From assembly GCA_964636675.1 (NCBI GenBank), contig CAZWUO010000104.1, positions 1 to 12,308 on the forward strand: a DNA stretch of 12,308 bases, in the 5' to 3' direction. Positions 1 to 6,416 of the stretch are shown piece after piece (within the stretch, counting starts at the first letter, position 1; every line of letters starts with the position of its first letter). Position numbers and translations under genes: made by a program. This DNA is from JALUUH01 sp964636675 (lineage in GTDB: Bacteria; Pseudomonadota; Gammaproteobacteria; S012-40). The notes beneath the pieces were generated by a model. That model was given only the letters and a program-made list of their open reading frames with translations, was not told where the DNA came from and did no database searches.

Positions 1-13
1 TATCGGTTGCCGA

Positions 14-60
14 GACTCATTAACCTAACCAGCCGACTTCAAGCCAGGTTGTAAGGAGTC
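14..60 (+). other. Possible folded 3' part of an RNA entering from the left
   Basis: Two nested complementary pairs are visible. GACTC (14-18) can pair with GAGTC (56-60), and inside it AACCT (22-26) can pair with AGGTT (46-50). About 20 bases further on comes a rho-independent terminator. This arrangement would fit the end of a small RNA gene or a structured 3' UTR whose body lies outside the window. I do not recognise a known RNA family, and paired segments this short can arise by chance. Confidence 0.2.
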
Positions 61-81
61 CCCGTTTGTTGTTATCTCTGG

Positions 82-111
82 CCCTAATATCGTTGTTCAT
101 TAGGGTTTTTT
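82..111 (+). terminator. Rho-independent terminator for a transcript entering from the left
   Basis: CCCTAAT (82-88) and ATTAGGG (99-105) form a perfect 7-bp stem with a 10-nt loop, followed at once by six T. The T-tract lies on the right-hand side only, so it serves rightward transcription from beyond the left edge. It overlaps the stop codon of the leftward membrane-protein gene, so the two units converge here. Confidence 0.7.
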
Positions 112-507
112 ATTCGGTGGTTCGTCGGCGGATTTTTTTACATCCAATTTTGCAGGTTCTGAGGCCTTGGTTTCATCGGTGGAGTTTACCACTGAGTCTA
201 CAATGGATTCGAAGCGTTTATTCTGTGCGAGACCCAATTGAATGAATTTAGTACCCGTGTCTAGGATGGTTTGAAATAAGCCTGATATTTGATAAAGACA
301 ATAGCCTAACCATATTGCGATAGGAATAGATATAAACGTGGCAAAGACTCCGTTTAAACCCATGAATTCGAGCAGTGTGTTGACAAATAAAGCAGTGGCT
401 AGCGGTAAAAGCAATAAGGTGCCGAAGTAAAATAACACGATAAAAATAAAAAAAAACATCGTACAAAACTGAAAAAACTTAACTAATGATAAATTAACGT
501 GTTTCAT
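100..507 (-). CDS. Small two-helix inner-membrane protein, function unknown
   Basis: This gene encodes 135 residues. I do not recognise a family. Two long hydrophobic segments are visible, at about residues 12-42 (rich in Phe and Leu) and 50-75 (with a Pro and a Trp). A mostly polar tail of about 55 residues follows and ends in a Lys-, Asp- and Pro-rich stretch. The likely form is a two-pass membrane protein with a soluble tail; with two Lys/His residues at the start, both termini probably face the cytoplasm. A GAGG sits 14 bases before the ATG, rather far for a ribosome binding site. An internal Met17 at the start of the hydrophobic run is an alternative start. The gene converges on a terminator serving the opposite strand and is divergent from the chemotaxis receptor. 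The length and composition look like a real gene, but no function can be assigned. Confidence 0.6.
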   Translation of the reverse strand: MKHVNLSLVKFFQFCTMFFFIFIVLFYFGTLLLLPLATALFVNTLLEFMGLNGVFATFISIPIAIWLGYCLYQISGLFQTILDTGTKFIQLGLAQNKRFESIVDSVVNSTDETKASEPAKLDVKKSADEPPNKKP

Positions 508-572
508 AATAATAAATTAGGCCTCGATTCTCTTCTTATATCATCTTTAATTTGCTGCTTGATTTAACTCGT

Positions 573-586
573 AATCCTTAAGGATT
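573..586. repeat. 14-bp perfect palindrome, possible operator
   Basis: AATCCTTAAGGATT is its own reverse complement. It lies 66 bases upstream of the start of the leftward membrane-protein gene, in a divergent intergenic region. Its position would suit a dimeric regulator. It has no loop, so it is unlikely to act as an RNA hairpin. Confidence 0.3.
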
Positions 587-676
587 TATTTTAGTTGTCT
601 ATCTTTGCCGAATAAAAAAGCGGGTCGAATCCTATCATTTTTTAGTTTCGGGTACCAATAGATCGATTTTTTAAAC

Positions 677-691
677 GTCAACAGACCCTAA
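677..691. repeat. Copy 1 of a dispersed 15-mer
   Basis: GTCAACAGACCCTAA occurs here and again, identically, at 6514-6528. This copy is followed by a partial second unit (GACCCTAG, 692-699). Both copies are in intergenic or gene-end DNA. Read on the opposite strand, the core contains TTGAC, which resembles a -35 box. Confidence 0.45.
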
Positions 692-731
692 GACCCTAGT
701 GTTTAGGCAAATTTGCAAAAACTACGATAAA

Positions 732-759
732 TTGACGCATAATACAAGTGGTATATATT
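732..759 (+). promoter_or_regulatory. Candidate sigma70 promoter for the chemotaxis receptor
   Basis: TTGACG (732-737) and TATATT (754-759) are separated by 16 bases; each hexamer has one or two mismatches to consensus. Transcription would start near 766, leaving a leader of about 170 nt before the receptor gene. Motility genes often use sigma28 instead, but I did not find a convincing sigma28 site here. Confidence 0.35.
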
Positions 760-934
760 CCCGGAGGTCGTTTAGGTACTGGTTTATCCGCCTGTAATGT
801 TATCGTTTTGTTAAAGTTTTTGCGTTAACTTGACGAAACTTGTTATAGATAAAACTGCTATTCGTTGGTGTGAGCAGTATTAGAGTAGTAAAAACGTTGA
901 ATGCGATTTAGGGAAAATTTGGATTAGTATACCT

Positions 935-2542
935 ATGACTATTAGTAAAAAAATGGGGCTGTTTACCATTATTATGTGTGTAATGCTGGCCTTAAGTGGC
1001 ACGGTTGGATTGGTTGGTAATCGCATATTAACAGGAATGATTAACTATGTTTCAGGCCCTGCATGGAATGCTCTGGAAGGTTCAATGGAAGGGATGATCG
1101 CTATTCAAGATCAAATTATTTTGATTCAGGACATGGAGATCAATGGCGTCAGTAAGGAATTAGTAAACCGTGTAAAAGAGACTGAGCAAGTCGCTAACGA
1201 AGCATTAAATAAGATGTTAGCGACCGGTTTATTTGCCCCAGAACAAGCTGAGGAATTAAAAACCGAGTTAGCAAGTTTTAATAATGTGAAAGTTTCCTAT
1301 TTATCAAAAATTCGTGCGGAGGCGAGCAACGGTAAGTCGGATTCTTTAATAATACGCAAAAAATTCTATCGTGAATCGGGACAGCTGCTGTCTTTTCTCA
1401 AGGGCATGGAGAAGATAAGCGACGCAAAAATTTCAAATGAAACCGCTAATATGGCGGCAATAAAAAATTATTCACTTATTTCTACCTTGGCAGTGGGTAT
1501 CATTGCGATAATTATTGCTTTGCTGGCTTATTTTGTTGTCGTAAAACAAATTGTGAGTTCTATAAAACGCATGGCTGATATGATGGACGACATTGCGCAC
1601 GGAGATGGCGATTTGTCGGTTAGATTGCCGGTAAATGGCAAAGATGAACTTGGCCAGCTTTCCCAGTCGTTCAATTTATTTGTGGAAAAATTGAGCGCAC
1701 TGATCCGCAGCGTTCAGTCATCAACCGGTAACTTAACGCTGTCGGCTGATGAGTTGGCTTCAATAACCGAGCAATCAAAACAAGATATTAGTCGGCAACA
1801 AACGGAAACAGACCAAGTGGCGACTGCGATGAATGAAATGGCAGCAACTGTGGTTGAAGTATCGAAACATGCGGCAGATGCGTCTGCTGCGGCTGATCAA
1901 GCGAATGAAAGTACCCAGGCTGGAAAAGAGGTGGTTGCTAGCAATAAAAAGTCCATCGGTTTATTGTCAAGTGAAATCTCGAATGCTGCAACAGTGATTG
2001 AACAGCTAAAGCAGGACAGTGAAAACATTGGTAGCGTGTTAGATGTCATTAAAGGCATCGCTGAGCAAACCAATTTATTGGCTTTGAATGCGGCGATTGA
2101 AGCGGCACGTGCGGGCGAGCAGGGTAGAGGATTTGCGGTCGTGGCGGACGAAGTTAGAAATCTTGCGAGTCGTACTCAGGAATCCACCCAAGAAATTGAG
2201 GCCATGATCGAAAAATTGCAAAGTGCTTCTAACAATGCTGTTGAAGCAATGTCTGAAGGGCAATCTCGCGCAGAAGGTAGCGTTGAGAGTGCGATAAAAG
2301 CAGAAGATGCTCTTAATAGTATTATGGAGTCGGTATCTTCGATCGCTGATTTGAACCTAATGATTGCAAGTTCGTCTGAAGAGCAAAGTTCGGTAGCCGA
2401 AGAGATTAATCGTAACTTAGCCGCTATAACCAGTTTATCTGAGGCCTCTGATCAAGCTGCAAATAAAATTTCTGGAGCAAGTCAAGATTTAGTCGTTTTA
2501 GCGAATGAACTTAGGGAAATATCTGGGCAGTTTAAAGTGTAA
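935..2542 (+). CDS. Methyl-accepting chemotaxis protein (transmembrane receptor)
   Basis: This is a chemoreceptor of 535 residues, which would sit in the inner membrane and signal to CheA/CheW. TM1 covers about residues 7-29. A periplasmic, mostly helical sensor of about 150 residues (30-178) follows, then TM2 at about 180-203. A HAMP linker spans about 203-256 and contains the DGDLSVRLPV segment. The rest is the cytoplasmic signalling coiled coil. Its hairpin tip is unmistakable: EQTNLLALNAAIEAARAGE at 377-395, followed by GRGFAVVADEVRNLA at 397-411. No C-terminal pentapeptide for CheR/CheB docking is present. The sensor lacks a motif that names a ligand; a four-helix-bundle type is plausible. 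The ribosome binding site is weak. ATG 935 was chosen because it leaves a short basic stretch before TM1; the in-frame ATG at 953 is possible. No che genes are adjacent, so this is an orphan receptor. Confidence 0.95.
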   Translation: MTISKKMGLFTIIMCVMLALSGTVGLVGNRILTGMINYVSGPAWNALEGSMEGMIAIQDQIILIQDMEINGVSKELVNRVKETEQVANEALNKMLATGLFAPEQAEELKTELASFNNVKVSYLSKIRAEASNGKSDSLIIRKKFYRESGQLLSFLKGMEKISDAKISNETANMAAIKNYSLISTLAVGIIAIIIALLAYFVVVKQIVSSIKRMADMMDDIAHGDGDLSVRLPVNGKDELGQLSQSFNLFVEKLSALIRSVQSSTGNLTLSADELASITEQSKQDISRQQTETDQVATAMNEMAATVVEVSKHAADASAAADQANESTQAGKEVVASNKKSIGLLSSEISNAATVIEQLKQDSENIGSVLDVIKGIAEQTNLLALNAAIEAARAGEQGRGFAVVADEVRNLASRTQESTQEIEAMIEKLQSASNNAVEAMSEGQSRAEGSVESAIKAEDALNSIMESVSSIADLNLMIASSSEEQSSVAEEINRNLAAITSLSEASDQAANKISGASQDLVVLANELREISGQFKV

Positions 2543-2618
2543 AAAGTGCTTTGAATTGAATATTTTTCAATAAGTTGTAAAATTCTACTTTCCTGCGGAG
2601 CACCCGCCTCTTGCTTTT

Positions 2619-2657
2619 TTACCCGTGAGAGTTGTTTTGTGTAGTTTACCCGAGAGT
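2619..2657. repeat. Short direct repeat in the gap before uup
   Basis: TTACCCGTGAGAGT (2619-2632) and TTACCCGAGAGT (2646-2657) are near-identical, differing by a 2-base deletion. A third partial match, CCGAGAG, lies just before the uup start at 2749-2755. The 219-bp gap between receptor and uup holds no ORF and no convincing terminator. The only hairpin near a T-run, GCGG/CCGC around 2596-2607, has a 4-bp stem. Confidence 0.3.
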
Positions 2658-2761
2658 ATCTCCTATCTCCCCCATGTCTTCATTGCGCATATATATTAGC
2701 GCCCCACTGGTTTTTCTAGGATAATCGGCTATTCCCTTAGTAAGATATCCGAGAGCATAAA

Positions 2762-4663
2762 TTGTCATTAGTAAGATTAAGCAATGTTTCCCTGGCCTAC
2801 GGCCATCATCCTCTTCTGCATAAAAGCAATTTAGTCATCGAGCCTGGTGAGCGGGTTTGCCTTATTGGGCGCAATGGAACCGGAAAATCTTCATTGATGA
2901 AGGTTATCGATGGAGAAATTCAGGCGGATGATGGTGAAGTATGGGTTGATGCCGGTATACGTATTTCTCGCTTGAAACAAGACGTCCCGCTTAATGAGGA
3001 ACGATCAGTGTTTGATGTGGTTGCCGATGGATTAGGTGATTTAGCGGACGTTATCAAAGATTATCACGATGTTACCCAGCGACTCGCAACGGATTATTCT
3101 GAAAGTTTATTGGATCATATGGCGAGGTTGCAACAAAAACTGGAAGCGAAAGACGGTTGGAGGATGCAGCAGCAAATAGAAACGATTATGACGACGCTGG
3201 AGCTACCAGCGGAAAAAAATGTTTGTGAACTTTCAGGTGGTTGGCGGCGGCGTGTGTTATTAGCACAGGCTTTAGTGGGTTCGCCGGATTTGCTGTTGCT
3301 TGATGAGCCGACAAATCACTTGGATATAGAAGCGATTAAATGGCTGGAAAATTTTTTACTGAGCCAGAATATCAGTTTGTTATTCATTACCCATGATAGG
3401 GCGCTGTTAAAAAAACTGGCAACCCGAATTATTGAGTTAGATCGAGGTAATCTAACATCTTGGCCCGGCGATTATGAAAACTATTTAGTGAAGAAAGAAG
3501 AGTTTCTTGCGATAGAGGCAGAACATGCCGCATTATTTGATAAGCGGCTTGCCCAAGAAGAAGTGTGGATACGCCAAGGTATAAAAGCCCGACGTACGCG
3601 GAATGAGGGAAGGGTGAGACGTTTAGAAGCCTTACGTGAAACCCGTTCTGGGCGTCGAGAAACGATTGGTAATGTGGCGTTGTCTGTTGCAAGCTCGGAA
3701 AAATCGGGGAAGCTTGTTTTTTCAGCAGATGATATAAGTTTTGCGTATGGAAAAAACACCTTGCTCAATCATTTTTCGGTTGAGGTAGTGCGTGGTGACC
3801 GTATTGGTTTGATTGGTCCGAATGGCGTCGGTAAAAGTACATTATTAAACTTGTTACAAGGCAAGTTGCAACCGGATTCAGGTACGGTACGCCAAGGTAC
3901 TCAAATGAATCTCGCGTATTTTGATCAGCAGCGTGAGCAATTGGATAAGACGAAAAGCGTTGTGCAAAATGTGTCGGAGGGTAGTGACACTGTCACTATC
4001 CAAGGGAGGAGCAGACACGTTGTTGGTTATCTGAAAGATTTTTTGTTTGACCCCGAGCGTTTGCACAGTCCGGCAAGTACTTTATCCGGTGGTGAATGTA
4101 ATCGTTTAATGTTAGCGAAGTTGTTTACCAAGCCAGCAAATGTGTTAGTACTTGATGAACCGACCAATGATCTTGATATAGAGACCCTGGAAATGCTGGA
4201 AAGTCTCCTTGTGGAATATGCAGGCACGATTATTTTAGTAAGCCACGACCGGGAATTTTTGGATAATGTGGTGACCAGCACCTTGGTGTTTGATGGCACT
4301 GGAAATATTCACGAGTATGTGGGTGGTTATCAAGATTATTTGCGGCAAACCAATCATCAAGCTGGAGAGCAGAAAACGCTTAAGCAAAAATCGGGATTAG
4401 ACCCTAATCAACGAACTAGTACGGAAAAACCAGAATCTAACAACACGGCTAAATTGAGTTACCAGGATAAACAAGAATTAGACGCATTGCCCGCGAAAAT
4501 TGAGCGCTTAGAACAACAACAGCAAGCTTTACATGTTACAAGCTCAGCTGCAGATTTTCACGAGAGTAGCAATTCTTTAGAAATTTATAAAAAACTGGAG
4601 ACCGTAGAGAGGGAATTGGCCTTAGCTTATGAGCGTTGGGATGAACTGGAAAGTAGGCCTTAA
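2762..4663 (+). CDS. uup: ABC-F family ATPase Uup
   Basis: This is a soluble twin-cassette ATPase of 633 residues, near the length of E. coli Uup (635). ABC-F proteins act on ribosomes, and Uup also affects transposon excision. It has no membrane segment. Cassette 1 has Walker A GRNGTGKS (36-43), signature LSGGWRRR (157-164), Walker B LLLLDEPTNHLD (177-188) and switch His211. An Arg- and Lys-rich linker follows (about 245-300). Cassette 2 has Walker A GPNGVGKST (352-360), signature LSGGECNR (441-448), Walker B VLVLDEPTNDLD (461-472) and His495. The C-terminal region (about 560-630) is charged and Gln-rich, consistent with the Uup coiled coil. Cys446 stands where an Arg is usual after the signature. 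The start is TTG: MSLVRLSN matches the beginning of Uup proteins and no ATG or GTG gives that N-terminus. A GAGAG lies about 6 bases upstream. Confidence 0.95.
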   Translation: MSLVRLSNVSLAYGHHPLLHKSNLVIEPGERVCLIGRNGTGKSSLMKVIDGEIQADDGEVWVDAGIRISRLKQDVPLNEERSVFDVVADGLGDLADVIKDYHDVTQRLATDYSESLLDHMARLQQKLEAKDGWRMQQQIETIMTTLELPAEKNVCELSGGWRRRVLLAQALVGSPDLLLLDEPTNHLDIEAIKWLENFLLSQNISLLFITHDRALLKKLATRIIELDRGNLTSWPGDYENYLVKKEEFLAIEAEHAALFDKRLAQEEVWIRQGIKARRTRNEGRVRRLEALRETRSGRRETIGNVALSVASSEKSGKLVFSADDISFAYGKNTLLNHFSVEVVRGDRIGLIGPNGVGKSTLLNLLQGKLQPDSGTVRQGTQMNLAYFDQQREQLDKTKSVVQNVSEGSDTVTIQGRSRHVVGYLKDFLFDPERLHSPASTLSGGECNRLMLAKLFTKPANVLVLDEPTNDLDIETLEMLESLLVEYAGTIILVSHDREFLDNVVTSTLVFDGTGNIHEYVGGYQDYLRQTNHQAGEQKTLKQKSGLDPNQRTSTEKPESNNTAKLSYQDKQELDALPAKIERLEQQQQALHVTSSAADFHESSNSLEIYKKLETVERELALAYERWDELESRP

Positions 4664-4763
4664 TGCGCGTACTCGGAAAATTCATTGGTTGCTACTGCTA
4701 TTTTTGTCCTTCTAGGAATTTGCAATACCCGGTAGACATGTGATTTTTTTCTAAAAAGTTTGT

Positions 4764-4798
4764 CGAAAAACTTAACATTCCTGTCAAGTTTTTTTTCG
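4764..4798 (+). terminator. Probable AT-rich terminator of uup
   Basis: CGAAAAACTT (4764-4773) can pair with AAGTTTTTTTTCG (4786-4798) around a 12-nt loop. The 3' arm carries eight T. The stem is AT-rich and needs a bulge, so it is weaker than the other terminators in the window. It is about 100 bases after the uup stop and just before the next promoter-like site. Confidence 0.4.
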
Positions 4799-4805
4799 AA
4801 AAGTA

Positions 4806-4834
4806 TTGGTATTATTTGAGAAATGGCTTATGAT
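4806..4834 (+). promoter_or_regulatory. Candidate sigma70 promoter of an orphan transcript
   Basis: TTGGTA (4806-4811) and TATGAT (4829-4834) have the ideal 17-base spacing, and each hexamer is close to consensus. Transcription would start near 4840, just inside or at a small GGGA/TCCC hairpin. No gene start follows within 300 bases, and a terminator intervenes, so the product would be a short RNA. Confidence 0.45.
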
Positions 4835-4879
4835 TCGCGGGAAATGTCCCAGAGCGTCTTGAAAAGGCGACACGATTAG

Positions 4880-4911
4880 ACTATATGTTATAAAAAACAA
4901 TAACTTATAGT
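4880..4911. repeat. Inverted repeat, 12-bp arms with one mismatch
   Basis: The arms ACTATATGTTAT and ATAACTTATAGT match at 11 of 12 positions around the loop AAAAAACA. It sits in the middle of the orphan RNA candidate and would form its longest internal stem. As DNA it could also be a regulator site. Confidence 0.5.
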
Positions 4912-4920
4912 GCGACATTT

Positions 4921-4935
4921 TAATAATAATAATAA
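4921..4935 (+). repeat. Trinucleotide repeat (TAA)5
   Basis: Five uninterrupted TAA units lie between the long inverted repeat and the terminator of the orphan RNA candidate. The tract is too short to be confident of slippage-based variation. Confidence 0.6.
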
Positions 4936-4971
4936 CATAAAGTGGGAGTTTATTATTCGAGGGCAGTGCTG

Positions 4972-5006
4972 ATCCGACTTATATTTGCATTTTGTCGGGT
5001 TTTTTT
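4972..5006 (+). terminator. Rho-independent terminator in the uup-hydrolase gap
   Basis: ATCCGAC (4972-4978) pairs with GTCGGGT (4994-5000), giving seven pairs with one wobble around a 15-nt loop. Seven T follow from 5000 to 5006. It lies over 300 bases after uup and 150 before the next gene, so it most simply ends a separate short transcript starting near 4840. Confidence 0.6.
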
Positions 5007-5072
5007 ACATGTCATTGCAGGCATTGCCTTTGAGTAAAATAAATAATTTTCGGTATTTAAAGTGAATTTAAT

Positions 5073-5123
5073 GATTAGCAGTTAATCTGCTGTTCAAGTA
5101 AATCACGGCATAACGTGATTTTT
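5073..5123 (+). promoter_or_regulatory. Hairpin leader upstream of the cell-wall hydrolase gene
   Basis: Two mutually exclusive small hairpins overlap: GATTA/TAATC (5073-5077 with 5083-5087) and AGCAG/CTGCT (5077-5081 with 5087-5091). A perfect 8-bp stem AAATCACG/CGTGATTT (5100-5107 with 5114-5121) follows and runs into TTTTTGTGTTTTT, which looks like an intrinsic terminator. The hydrolase ribosome binding site (GGAG, 5144-5147) is just beyond. Such an arrangement could attenuate transcription of the hydrolase gene. It could equally be a plain terminator with the gene promoter downstream. A weak promoter, TTGAGT-18-TATTTA (5030-5059), could start this leader. Confidence 0.35.
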
Positions 5124-5158
5124 GTGTTTTTGGGCCTTTTTAAGGAGTGTAGCTAACA

Positions 5159-5647
5159 ATGAGATTTTTTTATTTAATTGCTCTTTTATTTGCAAGCAGC
5201 GTTTTTGCGAGTAATGACGCGTTAGCTGCTCAGGATCTTTCTGCCCAAGAACGTCGTTGCTTAGCGATGAATATCTATTTTGAAGCGCGCGGAGAACCTA
5301 CCGTTGGCCAAGTTGCTGTGGCTATGGTAACCATGAATCGTGTGCTTAGTAAAAGATACCCGAGTTCTATATGCAAAGTGGTGTGGCAGCGTCGTCAATT
5401 CAGCTGGACTCATGATGGTCGAAGCGATCGTCCAAAAGATACAAAAGCCTGGAAATTAGCCCAGAAAATTGCGGGGTTTGTACACTCTAAATACATTACT
5501 TATAAAGATTTGAGTAATGGAGCGTTAGATTTAACCAATGGTGCGCTTCATTATTATGCGCCTAAATTGGCCGATCCACGTTGGAGTAAACATAAAGAAG
5601 TGACGCGAGAGATCGGTAATCACCGGTTTATGAAAAGCCGCTCTTAA
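5159..5647 (+). CDS. Exported SleB/CwlJ-type cell-wall hydrolase
   Basis: This gene encodes 162 residues. A signal peptide covers about 1-24 (MRFFYLIALLFASSVFASNDALAA), with a cleavage site just before QDLS. The rest is one SleB-type (Hydrolase_2) domain. Its hallmarks are NIYFEARGEP (38-47), with Glu42 the probable catalytic acid; GQVAVAMVTMNRV (50-62); and SSICKVVWQRRQFSW (69-83). In spore formers this family opens spore cortex peptidoglycan as a lytic transglycosylase. In Gram-negative bacteria such short versions lack the peptidoglycan-binding domain and probably remodel periplasmic murein. The start is supported by AAGGAG 11 bases upstream and by the signal peptide it creates. The gene is monocistronic: a hairpin leader precedes it and a strong terminator follows 27 bases after the stop. 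The family assignment is firm; the physiological role is inferred. Confidence 0.9.
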   Translation: MRFFYLIALLFASSVFASNDALAAQDLSAQERRCLAMNIYFEARGEPTVGQVAVAMVTMNRVLSKRYPSSICKVVWQRRQFSWTHDGRSDRPKDTKAWKLAQKIAGFVHSKYITYKDLSNGALDLTNGALHYYAPKLADPRWSKHKEVTREIGNHRFMKSRS

Positions 5648-5670
5648 AAAATAAAGCAATTTTGATATAA

Positions 5671-5703
5671 AAAACGCCGTCATATATGACGGCGTTTTTT
5701 TTT
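5671..5703 (+). terminator. Strong bidirectional rho-independent terminator
   Basis: CGCCGTCA (5675-5682) pairs perfectly with TGACGGCG (5687-5694) around the loop TATA. An A-run lies on the left and nine T on the right, so it can work on either strand. It ends the cell-wall hydrolase transcript and isolates the HNH gene. Confidence 0.9.
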
Positions 5704-5810
5704 GTCATGGTTTAACTGGTAGAACTTTTGCAACTAGATAAGGTGTATTTTGTGTGTTATTAATGACCTTGCATGACATAGCAGGTGAGACCTTGGAGGA
5801 AGGGTTTTAA

Positions 5811-6416
5811 ATGTTAATGAGCAAATCACCTTATATTCTACGCTTGGATGTTTCTGGTTTTCCTGTCGCATGGACTCGATGGGAAGAGGCCGTTTGTCTC
5901 TATGTAAAAGGCCAAGTTGCGTGGGAGACCGGTGAGCACGCGTTTTCATTTAGAGGTGGTATTTCCCGTTTAACCGGAAAGCATTCTTCTATTACGGTAA
6001 ATTCAATTGTCGCGGTATACGGCAATAGCATGTCAAAACGCATGTATCGACAAACCCCGCATCTTACTAATCGAGAATTATTTCGTCGCGACAACAGTAT
6101 GTGTATGTATTGTGGTCAATCTTTTCCGGATGGTGCTTTGACGCGAGATCATATTATTCCGCGTTCCAAAGGCGGGAAAGATATATGGACTAATGTAGTT
6201 GCCGCGTGCAAACGTTGCAATGGACTCAAGGGGGGGCGTACGACAGAGCAAGCTCGTCTGCAGCTGCTCGCGATTCCGTTTGTACCGAATCCAGCAGAGT
6301 ATCTGGCGTTAAAAAATCGTCGAATATTAATGGATCAAATTGAGTTCTTAAAAAAGCAGTTTCGGCATGATAGATTGCTCAATATGCAGGCTTCGCATTT
6401 TTATGCGGATAGTTAG
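5811..6416 (+). CDS. Stand-alone HNH endonuclease-domain protein
   Basis: This gene encodes 201 residues. The C-terminal half holds a zinc-ribbon HNH nuclease fold: Cys98-x2-Cys101, then the catalytic pair Asp113-His114 in RDHIIPRSKGG, Asn128 in WTNVV, and Cys133-x2-Cys136 leading to NGLKGGRT. The N-terminal 70 residues are beta-rich with three Trp and resemble the leading domain of single-gene HNH proteins common in Proteobacteria. That domain has no assigned role known to me. The product is presumably a metal-dependent DNA nuclease; the substrate is unknown. No methylase, phage or intron genes are nearby, which argues against restriction or homing. GGAGGAAGGG precedes ATG 5811 at good spacing; a second ATG at 5817 is possible. 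The TAG stop is the first triplet of the adjacent inverted-repeat element, so insertion of that element may have set the C-terminus. Confidence 0.85.
   Translation: MLMSKSPYILRLDVSGFPVAWTRWEEAVCLYVKGQVAWETGEHAFSFRGGISRLTGKHSSITVNSIVAVYGNSMSKRMYRQTPHLTNRELFRRDNSMCMYCGQSFPDGALTRDHIIPRSKGGKDIWTNVVAACKRCNGLKGGRTTEQARLQLLAIPFVPNPAEYLALKNRRILMDQIEFLKKQFRHDRLLNMQASHFYADS

Larger units (their letters stand above)
508..934. other. Gene-free divergent intergenic region (427 bp)
   Basis: No credible ORF is present on either strand. The stretch separates the leftward small membrane protein from the rightward chemotaxis receptor and is AT-rich. It contains a 14-bp perfect palindrome (573-586), a copy of a 15-mer that recurs at 6514-6528, a short tandem of ACCCTA-type words at 684-698, and one sigma70-like promoter (732-759). 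The region probably carries control sites for both flanking genes. Confidence 0.6.
4840..5006 (+). ncRNA. Candidate orphan small RNA (about 165 nt)
   Basis: A promoter with 17-base spacing lies directly upstream and a rho-independent terminator closes the segment. No ORF of useful length lies between. Three further structures are visible. GGGA/TCCC forms a tetraloop hairpin at 4839-4850. GCGTC (4854-4858) can pair with part of GGCGAC (4866-4871), using a G-U pair. ACTATATGTTAT (4880-4891) and ATAACTTATAGT (4900-4911) form a 12-bp stem with one mismatch and an A-rich 8-nt loop. Five TAA units follow at 4921-4935, a likely single-stranded AU-rich region like an Hfq site. I do not recognise a known RNA family. 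It could instead be a terminated leader, but the following gene has its own leader. Confidence 0.4.

Noticed and set aside
763..767. GGAGG after the receptor promoter, suggesting a small leader peptide
   Set aside because: No start codon with an open frame follows within usable distance.
3429..3768. Leftward ORFs of 87 and 95 codons inside uup
   Set aside because: Both are antisense shadows of an unmistakable ABC-F gene, with no ribosome binding site or family features.
4921..4935. (TAA)5 as a phase-variation tract
   Set aside because: It lies outside any coding sequence and five units are too few to argue for slippage.
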